A DNA stretch of 64,000 bases from positions 62,001 to 126,000 of the forward strand of contig JAWLCT010000001.1 in NCBI GenBank assembly GCA_041687015.1, read 5' to 3'. Positions 23,971 through 31,933 of the stretch are shown here, in pieces; within the stretch, counting starts at the first letter, position 1; each line of letters starts with the position of its first letter. The translations under genes were made by a program, and so were the position numbers. Under the pieces are notes generated by a model. That model searched no databases and was not told where the DNA came from. It saw nothing but the letters and a program-made list of their open reading frames with translations. This DNA is from JALOAT01 sp041687015. GTDB taxonomy: Bacteria; Pseudomonadota; Gammaproteobacteria; Thiohalomonadales; Thiohalomonadaceae.

Positions 23971-24369
23971 CTAACAATGCTCGCCGGCGAGTACGAAGCG
24001 GTCGATCAGATCGAGACTGCTCAAGATGCCTGCGACATGTCCGCTTTCCATGATCACCACGTGGTGAACATGTTTGTTGAGCATCAGGCATGCCACTTCC
24101 CTGAGCGACGCATCGGGGGCGACTTCGATGACCTGGTGCGTGCACACTTCCCAGGCCCGTTTCAGTTTCGGGTTTTCCTGCCTGGCATGGAAGTGCACCA
24201 GGTCCGACGCACTGATCACGCCAAAGCATTTTCCGTGTGGTTCCACCACCGGCACGAAGGAAAAGGCGCCGTCGTTGAGGATTCGCTCCACGTGCTCGAT
24301 GGTGTCGTCAATATCCGCCGTGGCGACCTCGCGCTTCATGACGGAAGCGATCTTAGTCTCCATGTCCAT
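23971..24369 (-). CDS. CBS-domain pair protein
   Basis: A 132-residue protein made of two CBS domains (about residues 8-64 and 77-130). The typical repeats are visible: TIEHVERILNDGAFSFVPVVEPHGKCFGVISASDLVHF, and SLREVACLMLNKHVHHVVIMESGHVAGILSSLDLIDRF. Such stand-alone pairs bind adenosyl ligands and act as energy-state sensors. Starts at 24369 and 24363 are both possible; the first has the better-placed GGAGAAG. It stands alone, divergent from the oxidoreductase gene at 24572. Confidence 0.88.
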   Translation of the reverse strand: MDMETKIASVMKREVATADIDDTIEHVERILNDGAFSFVPVVEPHGKCFGVISASDLVHFHARQENPKLKRAWEVCTHQVIEVAPDASLREVACLMLNKHVHHVVIMESGHVAGILSSLDLIDRFVLAGEHC

Positions 24370-24571
24370 GCCACTTCTCCATGGTTGCTGCGCCGCGGGC
24401 AAAGGGGCCGGCGCGGTTTTTTTCCGCGGCTCATCATAACAGAGCCGCAGGACAGGTCACGGCCCGCACATGCGACGGGATTCACAGGCCCCGCTCACAC
24501 CTTCCCAGCACGATAGGAATACTTCCCAGGTCGGCTATGTTGAAAACAAACGAGATGCAGAGGGTCGGGCT

Positions 24572-25153
24572 ATGGCTGCGAAAATCGCCATCATCGGGCG
24601 CGGCAACGTGGGGACCGCTTTGAAAAACGGACTTGAGCGGGTCGGCTACGAGGTGAATACCGCGGGCAAGGACCCGGACCGCATCCGGCAACTGGCTGCC
24701 TGGGGAGACATCATGATCCTTGCGGTACCCTTCGGCGCCATCGACAGCGTGATCAGTGCCATGGGCGACGCGCTGGAAGAGAAGATCCTGCTCGACGTCA
24801 CCAACGCCCTCACACCGGACATGCAGCTGGCCATCGGCTGCACCACCAGCGGCGCTGAGGAACTGCAGAAAAAAGCGCCGCGGGCAAAGGTGGTCAAGGC
24901 CTTCAACACGGTGTTCGCGAAGAACCAGTCATCGGGCAAGGTGAAGGACCAAACCCTCACGCTGTTCGTGGCGGCGGATGATAGCGCAGCCAAACAGCAG
25001 GTATTGACGCTCGGAGAACACCTCGGCTTTGACGCCGTGGATGCGGGCCCGCTGGGTAACGCGCGCTGGCTGGAAACGCTCGGGTATTTCCAAATCCAGT
25101 TGGGCTATGCGCTCGGGATGGGGACCGACATTGGCATCCGCCTCATCCATTGA
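24572..25153 (+). CDS. NADP(H)-binding oxidoreductase (FNO/NpdG-like)
   Basis: A 193-residue single Rossmann-domain protein. The dinucleotide motif IAIIGRGNVGTAL is at the N-terminus, with MILAVPFGAID, KVVKAFNTVFA and the C-terminal block LGFDAVDAGPLGNARWLETLGYFQI characteristic of F420-dependent NADP reductase-like proteins (pfam F420_oxidored). Bacterial members without F420 may act on other substrates, so only NADP binding is safe. The ATG at 24572 follows an AGAGGG site. Confidence 0.85.
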   Translation: MAAKIAIIGRGNVGTALKNGLERVGYEVNTAGKDPDRIRQLAAWGDIMILAVPFGAIDSVISAMGDALEEKILLDVTNALTPDMQLAIGCTTSGAEELQKKAPRAKVVKAFNTVFAKNQSSGKVKDQTLTLFVAADDSAAKQQVLTLGEHLGFDAVDAGPLGNARWLETLGYFQIQLGYALGMGTDIGIRLIH

Positions 25154-25263
25154 CAGGTGCGCGCAGCGATACGGCGGTACGGGCACATCGAACACCGCCT
25201 GCCACCTTGACGCGGGGCCTGCCGGATCGACACTCAAGATAGATACGTGGCGGAGGCAGGCAA

Positions 25264-25599
25264 ATGGCAACGGCAGATCTGGAACGCAGCCGGTGGCATG
25301 CGTATTTCGATGATATGGCGCGCAAGACTCAGGGTAACCAGGTGTGTCTGGAAACGGCCGACGTGGAACTCGGCAACCAGCGCGAATCTGATTGGCTGCC
25401 CCTGTCAGGCATCACCTACGACCCCAAGAGCGATGTGCTGGAAGTGGTCACGGACCGGCTGGATCACCTGATCACCCACCCCAGTGCCATCAGCATTGAT
25501 TACGACACCGAAGGACTGCACAACGTGTCGGTCATCGACGCGGAAGGCCGCCGGCAGATCATCCGCCTCAAGGAGCCGGCACCGCTTCCCGGGCCTTAG
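25264..25599 (+). CDS. DUF5335 family protein
   Basis: A 111-residue protein recognised as DUF5335 by its layout: SRWHAYFDDMARKTQGN at the start, then DWLPLSGITYDPKSDVLEVV, LDHLITHPSAISIDYD and the C-terminal VIDAEGRRQIIRLKEPAPLP. It is small, soluble and probably all-beta in the middle. The function is unknown. The ATG has a GGAGGCAGG ribosome site. The next ORF follows after 60 bases on the same strand. Confidence 0.75.
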   Translation: MATADLERSRWHAYFDDMARKTQGNQVCLETADVELGNQRESDWLPLSGITYDPKSDVLEVVTDRLDHLITHPSAISIDYDTEGLHNVSVIDAEGRRQIIRLKEPAPLPGP

Positions 25600-25659
25600 T
25601 GGCGGATACCGCCCTGGCGACTGCCTCGGCAGCGAGCACAGTGGCGCGCACATCGACGC

Positions 25660-26382
25660 ATGGGTAACGCCTTGCCGCGCACCCCGGGTCCAGGTGACAC
25701 CGAGCTGCCACCGGTGCATGGGCTGAGTTCGGCGATCGTGCCCCATCGCAGGTGGTGGCAACGCACGTGGTTTCAGGCAATCGGTGGAACGCGCTATTAC
25801 CACCGTCCCGGTTTCCGCAGGGCGTTCGCGCCCGGCGAGCGCTTCTACGAAGGTGTCGACCCGGATCTCCGCGAATTGTGCAAGGCGCTGGTGGAGCGCG
25901 GGTTGCGCACCGCACCGTCCTGCCAGGGCCACTTCCATGACAGGGCCTACTTCGAACAGCGCTGGGATGAACTCCGCCACGAAGCCGACGCCATCACTCG
26001 CGATGGCCTGGTGGTGTTGGACGCACAGAGCAGCCGTCGCCATCTGTTTCGCGACAGGCACTACAGTGTGGCATGGGGAACTTTCGAGGCGTTTTTCCGG
26101 CAATCGCTGCGGCACCAGTCCACCGGTTACCTGGGCGTATTCGTACCGCGGCACGAATTGAGCGTTTATCGGCGGCTGCGCCGGCTGGCCACCCGGCAAT
26201 CCATCGCCGCGTTTACCTTCGACCGACGCGCCGAGCGCATAGCCCGGGCACACCTGCTGCACATTCTGGTGCACCCGCGCGATGAGCAGGACGGTGAGCG
26301 GCGCTGGCGCTGGCTCACGGAGCGGATCATCGACGCGGTCGATGACGCGCGCAAAGACGCCAACAGCGCCCCGGAAGCATGA
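25660..26382 (+). CDS. Hypothetical protein with TAPSCQGHF motif
   Basis: A 240-residue Arg-rich soluble protein that I do not recognise. A compact motif TAPSCQGHFHDRAYF occurs near residues 84-98, and other likely conserved parts are LVVLDAQSSRRHLFRD and TGYLGVFVPRHELSVY. No signal or membrane segment is present. Coding character is strong over the whole length, but the start is uncertain (weak ribosome site before the ATG at 25660). The Cys and His could bind a metal. It may belong with the DUF5335 gene upstream. Confidence 0.65.
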   Translation: MGNALPRTPGPGDTELPPVHGLSSAIVPHRRWWQRTWFQAIGGTRYYHRPGFRRAFAPGERFYEGVDPDLRELCKALVERGLRTAPSCQGHFHDRAYFEQRWDELRHEADAITRDGLVVLDAQSSRRHLFRDRHYSVAWGTFEAFFRQSLRHQSTGYLGVFVPRHELSVYRRLRRLATRQSIAAFTFDRRAERIARAHLLHILVHPRDEQDGERRWRWLTERIIDAVDDARKDANSAPEA

Positions 26383-26507
26383 GCGCGGGACAAGAGCAAC
26401 CTTGGCGAGAGCGCTTGCGGAACAGTGTCTTCCGCCGGCGGGGACCGCGCGCCGGCAGATGCCGGACGCGCGGATTGAAAGGCAGTAACGAGCGTCGAGG
26501 CGGCGGC

Positions 26508-27086
26508 TCAGGCCTTCTTCACGAACTTGGTGAGGATGACGATCTGCTGGCCGTTGACGCGGCCCTCGATCTGTTCCGGGTTGTCCGGTACCAGTGAAAT
26601 GCCGCGCACGGCGGTGCCACGTTTGGCCGTGAAACTGGCGCCCTTGACGTTGAGGTCCTTCACCAGGGTCACGGTATCGCCCGCCTCGAGCACGGCGCCG
26701 TGGCAATCCCTGTGACACACGGTGTCCTCTTCGCTGCGTCCTTCGCCGGTCGCTTCCGCCCAGGCGCGCGTCTCGTCATCCAGGTAGAGCATGTCGAGCA
26801 GCGACTGCGGCCAGCCCTCGCCGCTCAAGCGGGTCAACATGCGCCAGGCCAGCACCTGCACGGCAGGAACCTGGCTCCACATGCTGTCGTTGAGACAGCG
26901 CCAGTGATTGGGATCGGTCTTGTCCGGGTCCTCGATCTGTTCGCGGCAGGTGCCGCACAGCAGTACGCAACGATCCGCACTGCCGTCGGAATCGGGGGGC
27001 ACGTCGAAAACGTTCAGATCGTCGGTTGCACCGCACAATTCGCATTTGGAACCGCTGCGTGCATGCAAGTCTCGTTCGGTGGTCAT
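26508..27086 (-). CDS. phnA: PhnA-type zinc-ribbon protein
   Basis: A 192-residue protein of the PhnA/YjdM family. The N-terminal zinc ribbon is visible as CELCGATD and CGTC, and the C-terminal PhnA domain has DTVTLVKDLNVKGASFTAKRGTAVRGI and the tail GQQIVILTKFVKKA. Despite the name, this family is not shown to be the phosphonoacetate hydrolase and the role is unclear. The ATG at 27086 starts MTTERDLHARSGSKCELCG. It stands alone, convergent with the hypothetical gene at 25660 and 74 bases before the LysR gene end. Confidence 0.85.
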   Translation of the reverse strand: MTTERDLHARSGSKCELCGATDDLNVFDVPPDSDGSADRCVLLCGTCREQIEDPDKTDPNHWRCLNDSMWSQVPAVQVLAWRMLTRLSGEGWPQSLLDMLYLDDETRAWAEATGEGRSEEDTVCHRDCHGAVLEAGDTVTLVKDLNVKGASFTAKRGTAVRGISLVPDNPEQIEGRVNGQQIVILTKFVKKA

Positions 27087-27160
27087 CTCGGTCTCCGGCG
27101 CTGAGGGGCCGGTATTATGCCGCAAGAGCCGGCACGAATGCGCCCGCGTTGAGGAGAACG

Positions 27161-28075
27161 CTACGACAGCCCGGCATCCCAATAGGGCCGTTCGCCGAAG
27201 CGCTCGGCGAGAAACCCGATCAACGCGCGCACGCGCTGGGTAACGAAACGCCGCGAGGGATACACCGCGTAAGCGTGCACCGCTGGCAGCCGGTAACCCT
27301 GCAACAGCGGCACCAGGCGCCCTTCCAGTACCGCGCGATAGGCAATGAACGTGGGCGTGGCGACAATGCCGAGCCCCGCCGCCGCGGCTTCCAGCAACAT
27401 GTCACCGTTGTTCGCGCGCAGGCGCACCGGTACCCGCACCGACACACTGCGCCCGTGTGCGTCGGTGAAACGCCACTGCTGAGCCTCCGGGATGTTGGCG
27501 TATACCAGGCCCTGGTGGCGCACCAGATCGCCCGGTGCGGCGGGGATGCCGTGACGCGCCAGGTAGCCGGGACTGGCGCACAGCAGGGCGCGGATGGGTG
27601 CAAGCGGACGGGCCACCAGGGAGGAATCCTCCAGGTGACCGATGCGCACCGCCAGATCAAACCCCTCTTCCACCAGATTGACTTCCCTGTCGTTCAAATC
27701 CATGTCCAGCACCACGCCCGGGTGGTGCTCCGCGAAGGCGGTCAGCGCCGGGTTGAGGTGCAGCAGGCCGAAAGACAGCGGTGCCGCCAGGCGAATGCGT
27801 CCGGTGAGCGAGCGCTGGCCTTCGCTGACAGCGGACTCGGCCTCGGCCAGCTCGGCCAGAATGGCCACGGCGCGTCGGTGGAGTTCATGCCCGGCATCGG
27901 TGAGTGCGAGGCGCCGGGTGGTGCGGTGCAGCAGTTGCACGCCCAGCTGGGCCTCCAGCTCGGCGACGCGGCGGCTCACCACCGATTTGGCCACATGCAG
28001 GCGTTCGGCGGCCGCGCTGAAGCTGCCCGCCTCGACCACGGCGGCGAAGGTGCTGAAGGCTTCGAATCGGTCCAT
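27161..28075 (-). CDS. LysR-family transcriptional regulator
   Basis: A 304-residue LysR regulator. The N-terminal helix-turn-helix covers about residues 3-60 (FAAVVEAGSFSAAAERLHVAKSVVSRRVAELEAQLG), followed by a periplasmic-binding-like effector domain (about 90-295). The protein resembles the group that regulates adjacent divergent redox or detoxification genes. It is transcribed away from the pirin gene, 107 bases between starts, which is the usual LysR arrangement; pirin, cytochrome b561 and YceI are the probable targets. Confidence 0.92.
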   Translation of the reverse strand: MDRFEAFSTFAAVVEAGSFSAAAERLHVAKSVVSRRVAELEAQLGVQLLHRTTRRLALTDAGHELHRRAVAILAELAEAESAVSEGQRSLTGRIRLAAPLSFGLLHLNPALTAFAEHHPGVVLDMDLNDREVNLVEEGFDLAVRIGHLEDSSLVARPLAPIRALLCASPGYLARHGIPAAPGDLVRHQGLVYANIPEAQQWRFTDAHGRSVSVRVPVRLRANNGDMLLEAAAAGLGIVATPTFIAYRAVLEGRLVPLLQGYRLPAVHAYAVYPSRRFVTQRVRALIGFLAERFGERPYWDAGLS

Positions 28076-28182
28076 TGTTCCTGTATTCGCAACAGAGTGT
28101 TCGTCTGCCCGACCTTTTTATCACCGAGCGCAACGATAGACTAGCTTCCAATCCCAACAGTCCCGTGACCCAAGGACGCCCC

Positions 28183-29031
28183 ATGACCCCTCCCAAGAAG
28201 CCGCGACCCGTTGCCCAGGTGGTGCGTGGCCTGGAAACCTCCGACGGTGCCGGTGTGCGCCTTACCCGGGTCATCGGCGGCCCCCAGTTGCCCCTGCTGG
28301 ACCCCTTTTTGCTGCTGGACGATTTCCGCTCCGACGACCCGGACGACTACATCGGCGGTTTCCCCGCCCATCCCCACCGCGGCTTTGAAACCGTCACCTA
28401 CCTGCTGGCGGGGCGCATGCGCCATCAGGACAGCGCCGGTCACGGCGGCATCATCGAGGCGGGCGGCGTGCAATGGATGACCGCCGGTCGCGGCATCATC
28501 CACTCGGAAATGCCCGAACAGGAAAACGGTCTGCTCGCGGGTTTTCAGCTGTGGGTGAACCTGCCGGCCGCCGCGAAGATGCGCGCACCGCGCTACCAGG
28601 AGCTGAATGCCGCGGCCATTCCCGTGGAGACACGCGGTCGCCTGCAACTGCGGGTGATTGCCGGAACCACCAGTGGCGGCGTGAGCGGCCCGGTGCGTGA
28701 ACTCATCACGCCGGTGCTTTATCTGGACGTGACCTTGCCGCGAGGTGCGCGCTTCGAAGAGCCGTTGCCGGCCGCATGGAATGCCCTGGTCTACGTGATC
28801 GCAGGCACCGTGGAAGTGGCCGACCGCGCGCTCACCGTGCACCAGCTGGCCCGCCTGGGCGGGGGCGATGGCGTGGCAGTCACCGCCGCCGAGGCGAGCC
28901 GTCTGCTCATCATCGCAGGCCAGCCCCTGGGCGAGCCGGTAGCACGGCACGGTCCTTTCGTCATGAACACCCAGGACGAGCTGCGCCAGGCCTTTCACGA
29001 CTACCAGGCCGGGCGATTTCTGTCGGCATGA
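28183..29031 (+). CDS. Pirin-family protein
   Basis: A 282-residue bicupin of the pirin family. The N-terminal cupin contains the metal ligand region FPAHPHRGFETVTYLLAGRMRHQDS, with GVQWMTAGRGIIHSEMP completing the site; the C-terminal cupin lacks ligands. Bacterial pirins have quercetinase activity or redox-linked regulatory roles. The ATG at 28183 opens MTPPKKPRPVAQVVRG. It is the first gene of a run with cytochrome b561 (6 bases later) and YceI, divergent from a LysR gene. Confidence 0.93.
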   Translation: MTPPKKPRPVAQVVRGLETSDGAGVRLTRVIGGPQLPLLDPFLLLDDFRSDDPDDYIGGFPAHPHRGFETVTYLLAGRMRHQDSAGHGGIIEAGGVQWMTAGRGIIHSEMPEQENGLLAGFQLWVNLPAAAKMRAPRYQELNAAAIPVETRGRLQLRVIAGTTSGGVSGPVRELITPVLYLDVTLPRGARFEEPLPAAWNALVYVIAGTVEVADRALTVHQLARLGGGDGVAVTAAEASRLLIIAGQPLGEPVARHGPFVMNTQDELRQAFHDYQAGRFLSA

Positions 29032-29037
29032 GGAGGC

Positions 29038-29589
29038 ATGCAGATGCAGTGGCGTGACAACGGGGAACGTTACGGCGCCGTGACGGTGGCGCTGCACTGG
29101 TTGGTCGCGGTGACCGTGTTCGGCATGTTCAGCCTCGGCCTGTGGATGACCGGGCTCACCTATTACGACGCCTGGTACCGCCTGGGGCCGTGGTGGCACA
29201 AGGGTGTCGGCGTGGCGTTGTTCGCGGTCATGGGCCTGCGGCTCGTCTGGCGCCTGAGCAGCGGGCATCCCCGCCCCCTGCCCACCCACCGTGCCTGGGA
29301 ACGGGCCGGCGCCCGGGCGGTCCACGCGGCCATTTATGTCCTGCTGTTTGCCATCATGCTGAGCGGCTATCTCATCTCCACGGCTGACGGCCGCCCGCTT
29401 TCCGTGTTCGACTGGTTCGCGATTCCCGCCACGGTGAGCGGCATCGAACACCAGGAAGACATTGCCGGCCGGGTGCACCTCGTGCTCGCCTCGACCCTCA
29501 TCGGCCTGGTGGCGCTGCACGTGCTGGCCGTGCTCAAACACCGCTTCGTCGACAAGGACCGCACCCTGGCGCGCATGCTGGGTCGGTAA
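29038..29589 (+). CDS. Cytochrome b561-type membrane protein
   Basis: A 183-residue four-helix diheme b-type cytochrome (YodB/CybB group). Histidines suited to heme ligation lie in ALHWLVAV (first helix), WWHKGVGV (second), VHAAIYVLL (third) and GRVHLVLA with ALHVLAVLKHRF (fourth). These proteins carry electrons from quinol, and in CybB reduce superoxide at the quinone pool. An AGGAGG site covers the start; ATG at 29044 is an alternative. YceI follows, a very common b561-YceI pairing. Confidence 0.92.
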   Translation: MQMQWRDNGERYGAVTVALHWLVAVTVFGMFSLGLWMTGLTYYDAWYRLGPWWHKGVGVALFAVMGLRLVWRLSSGHPRPLPTHRAWERAGARAVHAAIYVLLFAIMLSGYLISTADGRPLSVFDWFAIPATVSGIEHQEDIAGRVHLVLASTLIGLVALHVLAVLKHRFVDKDRTLARMLGR

Positions 29590-29612
29590 TCATCCACAGG
29601 AGGAGAAACACA

Positions 29613-30185
29613 ATGAAAAAGAGACTGCTGCTTCCGCTGTTGTTTGGCCTGGCCTTCACCGTTCCGGCGCAGGCGGAGGACTACGTCATCGACACCGACG
29701 GCGCCCACGCTTACATCCAATTCAAGATCAAGCATCTCGGTTACAGCTGGCTCGGCGGACGCTTCAACAAGTTCGGTGGCACCTTCAGTTTTGACGAGAA
29801 CAACCCGTCCGCGGCGAAGATCAGCGTGGAGATCGATCCGGCCAGCATTGATTCCAATCATGCCGAGCGCGACAAGCATCTGCGTGGCGCCGATTTCCTG
29901 CATGTGGAGAAATACCCCGCGGCCCGTTTCATCAGCACGTCCTTCAAGGACCTCGGCAATGGCAAGGGGCAGCTTAGCGGCAACTTCACCCTGCGCGGGG
30001 TGACCCGCCCCCTCACCATCGACGTGGAACAGATCGGCCACGGTCCCGATCCCTGGGGCGGCTACCGCCGCGGCTTCCACGGTACCACCGAGATCAGGCT
30101 GGCCGACTACGGCATCGACTATGACCTGGGTCCCGCTTCGCAGACCGTCTTGCTGGAACTCTCGGTGGAAGGCGTCCGACGCTGA
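29613..30185 (+). CDS. YceI-family periplasmic lipid-binding protein
   Basis: A 190-residue exported protein with a signal peptide (MKKRLLLPLLFGLAFTVPAQA) and a YceI lipocalin-like beta-barrel. Visible family parts are AYIQFKIKHLGYSWLGGRFNKFGGTFSFD, SIDSNHAERDKHLRGADFLHVEKYPAARF and GNFTLRGVTRPLTIDV. YceI proteins bind polyisoprenoids such as ubiquinone precursors in the periplasm. AGGAGG precedes the ATG. It is the third gene of the pirin run; together with b561 it may handle quinone-type compounds. Confidence 0.93.
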   Translation: MKKRLLLPLLFGLAFTVPAQAEDYVIDTDGAHAYIQFKIKHLGYSWLGGRFNKFGGTFSFDENNPSAAKISVEIDPASIDSNHAERDKHLRGADFLHVEKYPAARFISTSFKDLGNGKGQLSGNFTLRGVTRPLTIDVEQIGHGPDPWGGYRRGFHGTTEIRLADYGIDYDLGPASQTVLLELSVEGVRR

Positions 30186-30609
30186 TTGAAAAACGCGGCT
30201 CGCGCAAAGACGCCAGGATCACCCAACGACGGGCCCCTCCGTACTCGTTGTGAGTAACTGCCCGCCGGATATCCACCCAGTCCAATCCCAACGTCCCTCT
30301 CCCTCCGGGCCCTCAGGGAGAGGGACAGAATAAAAGGGCAATCGCGCTACGAAGGCCTTCCTACTGCTTCCGTTTCGGCCAGGATTTCACGGTTCCAGAA
30401 ACGCAGCACCCGGTATCTCCTTGCTTCGAGACAGGCGCAGCTCCAATCACCGTATTCCCGCTGTCCCACGAATACGGCGGAGGAGCGGGAAGCCGAAAGA
30501 CGGAGGATTGATGTTATTCCTCAACCTCTTGGCGGTCTCCGTATCTTGGCGAGAGTCTTTCCCGGCGTGGTTCGGAACGAAGAGGGTGCCCGAATGATGC
30601 GATGGCGGC
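30186..30609. other. Intergenic region with two inverted repeats
   Basis: This 424-base gap lies between convergent yceI and FHA genes. I see no gene. It holds a 12-base-pair hairpin at 30293-30326 (separate entry) and a second perfect 8-base inverted repeat, CCGTATTC at 30450-30457 with GAATACGG at 30470-30477. Confidence 0.5.
30293..30326. repeat. REP-like hairpin (GTCCCTCTCCCT arms)
   Basis: GTCCCTCTCCCT and its complement AGGGAGAGGGAC flank a 10-base loop. CCCTCTCCC palindromes of this kind are dispersed in many proteobacterial genomes. It can act as a bidirectional transcript end between the convergent genes. Confidence 0.6.
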
Positions 30610-30996
30610 CTACGAATCCTTGTCGGTGGTGTAATACAGGCCGGGGATGATGGTCTTCTTGATCACGCGCGTTTCGCCAAAATCGGCGTGATCGTTGTAG
30701 AAGAAGCGGAAGAAGGTCTTGCCGATACGCATGACGTCGCCTTCCACCAGGGCATGGACGGTGATGCGGCGATCGTTCACATAGGTGCCATTGGTGCTGT
30801 TCTGGTCGCGCAGGATCCAGTCTCCTGCTTCGGGGTTGTCCGGGTCCGCCTTGAAATCGATGATCGCATGCAGACGACTCGCGAGTTCGTCGTCGATGCG
30901 AAGATGGTTGTCCTCCCCGCGGCCGATCCGGAACGTGGGTTTTTCGACCGAAATCGTCACGCCCGGGACGCCGTTGATTTGCACCAGAATTGCCAT
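30610..30996 (-). CDS. FHA-domain protein
   Basis: A 128-residue protein that is one FHA domain (about residues 20-95). The phosphothreonine-binding landmarks are present: FRIGRGEDNHLRI, SRLHAIIDF, and NSTNGTYVNDRRI. An extension ends IIPGLYYTTDKDS. Stand-alone FHA proteins bind phosphothreonine partners; no Ser/Thr kinase is in the window apart from HipA. A strong AGGAG site precedes the ATG at 30996. A promoter with a perfect CRP-type site lies upstream, and the H-NOX gene is divergent. Confidence 0.9.
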   Translation of the reverse strand: MAILVQINGVPGVTISVEKPTFRIGRGEDNHLRIDDELASRLHAIIDFKADPDNPEAGDWILRDQNSTNGTYVNDRRITVHALVEGDVMRIGKTFFRFFYNDHADFGETRVIKKTIIPGLYYTTDKDS

Positions 30997-31021
30997 GGCT
31001 ACCCCCTTCTCCTGCCGCGCC

Positions 31022-31081
31022 ACTATATCCCGCGCGCGGGGTGCGGTCCAGCAACGCCCACCCAGTGTGAACAGGGTCACA
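31022..31081 (-). promoter_or_regulatory. CRP-type site and sigma-70 promoter of the FHA gene
   Basis: TGTGA-ACAGGG-TCACA at 31066-31081 matches the CRP consensus exactly. On the minus strand TGGACC (31045-31050) and TATAGT (31022-31027) make a promoter with a 17-base spacer. The site is centred about 58 bases before the expected start of transcription, near a class I position. The remaining 31082-31354 stretch up to H-NOX shows no gene. Confidence 0.65.
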
Positions 31082-31354
31082 CCACTGGATGCAGTCGCCC
31101 GATCCCGTCGGCCCGAGCGCCGGGATCGCACACGGCTGATGGCATCCCCTCGACACACAGGCGCTGCGTTCTTCACCCCACGCCTAGCGTTATCCTGTAA
31201 CACCCGTTTTCCGTGAGCGTGTTCTCCCTTCCTGCGCTGCACCTCGATTACCCTGCCGCGCGCGCATGGTTTCGCTCAGCGGGCCCGGATATCCCGCACG
31301 CGTGAATCCACGCCGTCCATTCCGTAGCCGATTGATGCACTCCGGGAGAAGCTG

Positions 31355-31876
31355 ATGAAAGGCGTAATCGCAAAATGCTTGGGTGAGTTGGTTCAGGAAA
31401 AATTCGGCAGGGACAAGTGGGGCGCCATTCTGGAGAAATCCGGCCTCAGCCCGAACACCATCTTCGTCGTCACTTCCGACGTGCCCGACGACGCGGTGAT
31501 GACCGTCGTTCAGAACACCTGTGCCGTGCTCGGTATCACGCTCCAGCAGGCGGCTGACGCCTTCGGCGATTACTGGGTCAACACCTACGCGCCCAAGATC
31601 TACAAGTCCTACTACGCGGGAAAGAGCTCGGCGAGGGAGATGCTGCTGAACATGGACAATGTCCACAAGATGGTCACGCAAAGCATCCCCAATGCTCATC
31701 CACCACGCTTCGAATACGAGTGGAAGAACGACAAGACCCTGGTAATGCACTACAAGTCCAACAGAGGTCTGGTGGATTTCCTCGTGGGGCTCGTCAAGGG
31801 CGTCGGCACGTACTTCAAGGAAGACCTGAAGGTCCGCAAGATCGGCGCCGACAAGGTCGAAGTCATTTTCCCCTGA
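31355..31876 (+). CDS. H-NOX heme nitric-oxide/oxygen sensor domain protein
   Basis: A 173-residue stand-alone H-NOX protein. The heme-ligating His104 lies in NMDNVHKMV, Pro116 is near it, and the porphyrin-anchoring YxSxR motif is Tyr133-Ser135-Arg137 (HYKSNRGL). The N-terminus MKGVIAKCLGELVQEKFG is typical. It binds NO at very low concentration in a cytoplasmic b-type heme. Known partners are histidine kinases or c-di-GMP enzymes, normally adjacent, but here the neighbours are an FHA protein (divergent) and SulP (convergent). The partner is therefore unknown. The ATG at 31355 follows GGGAGAAGCTG. Confidence 0.93.
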   Translation: MKGVIAKCLGELVQEKFGRDKWGAILEKSGLSPNTIFVVTSDVPDDAVMTVVQNTCAVLGITLQQAADAFGDYWVNTYAPKIYKSYYAGKSSAREMLLNMDNVHKMVTQSIPNAHPPRFEYEWKNDKTLVMHYKSNRGLVDFLVGLVKGVGTYFKEDLKVRKIGADKVEVIFP

Positions 31877-31933
31877 CGCAGGAACGCATGGTTCAGCCGC
31901 GTGCCGTCACGCGGTTGAACGCTTCCCCACTCG

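Noticed and set aside
28141..29541. 466-codon minus-strand frame opposite pirin and cytochrome b561
   Set aside because: Low-complexity His/Gly/Gln product with no family; pirin and b561 on the plus strand explain the region.
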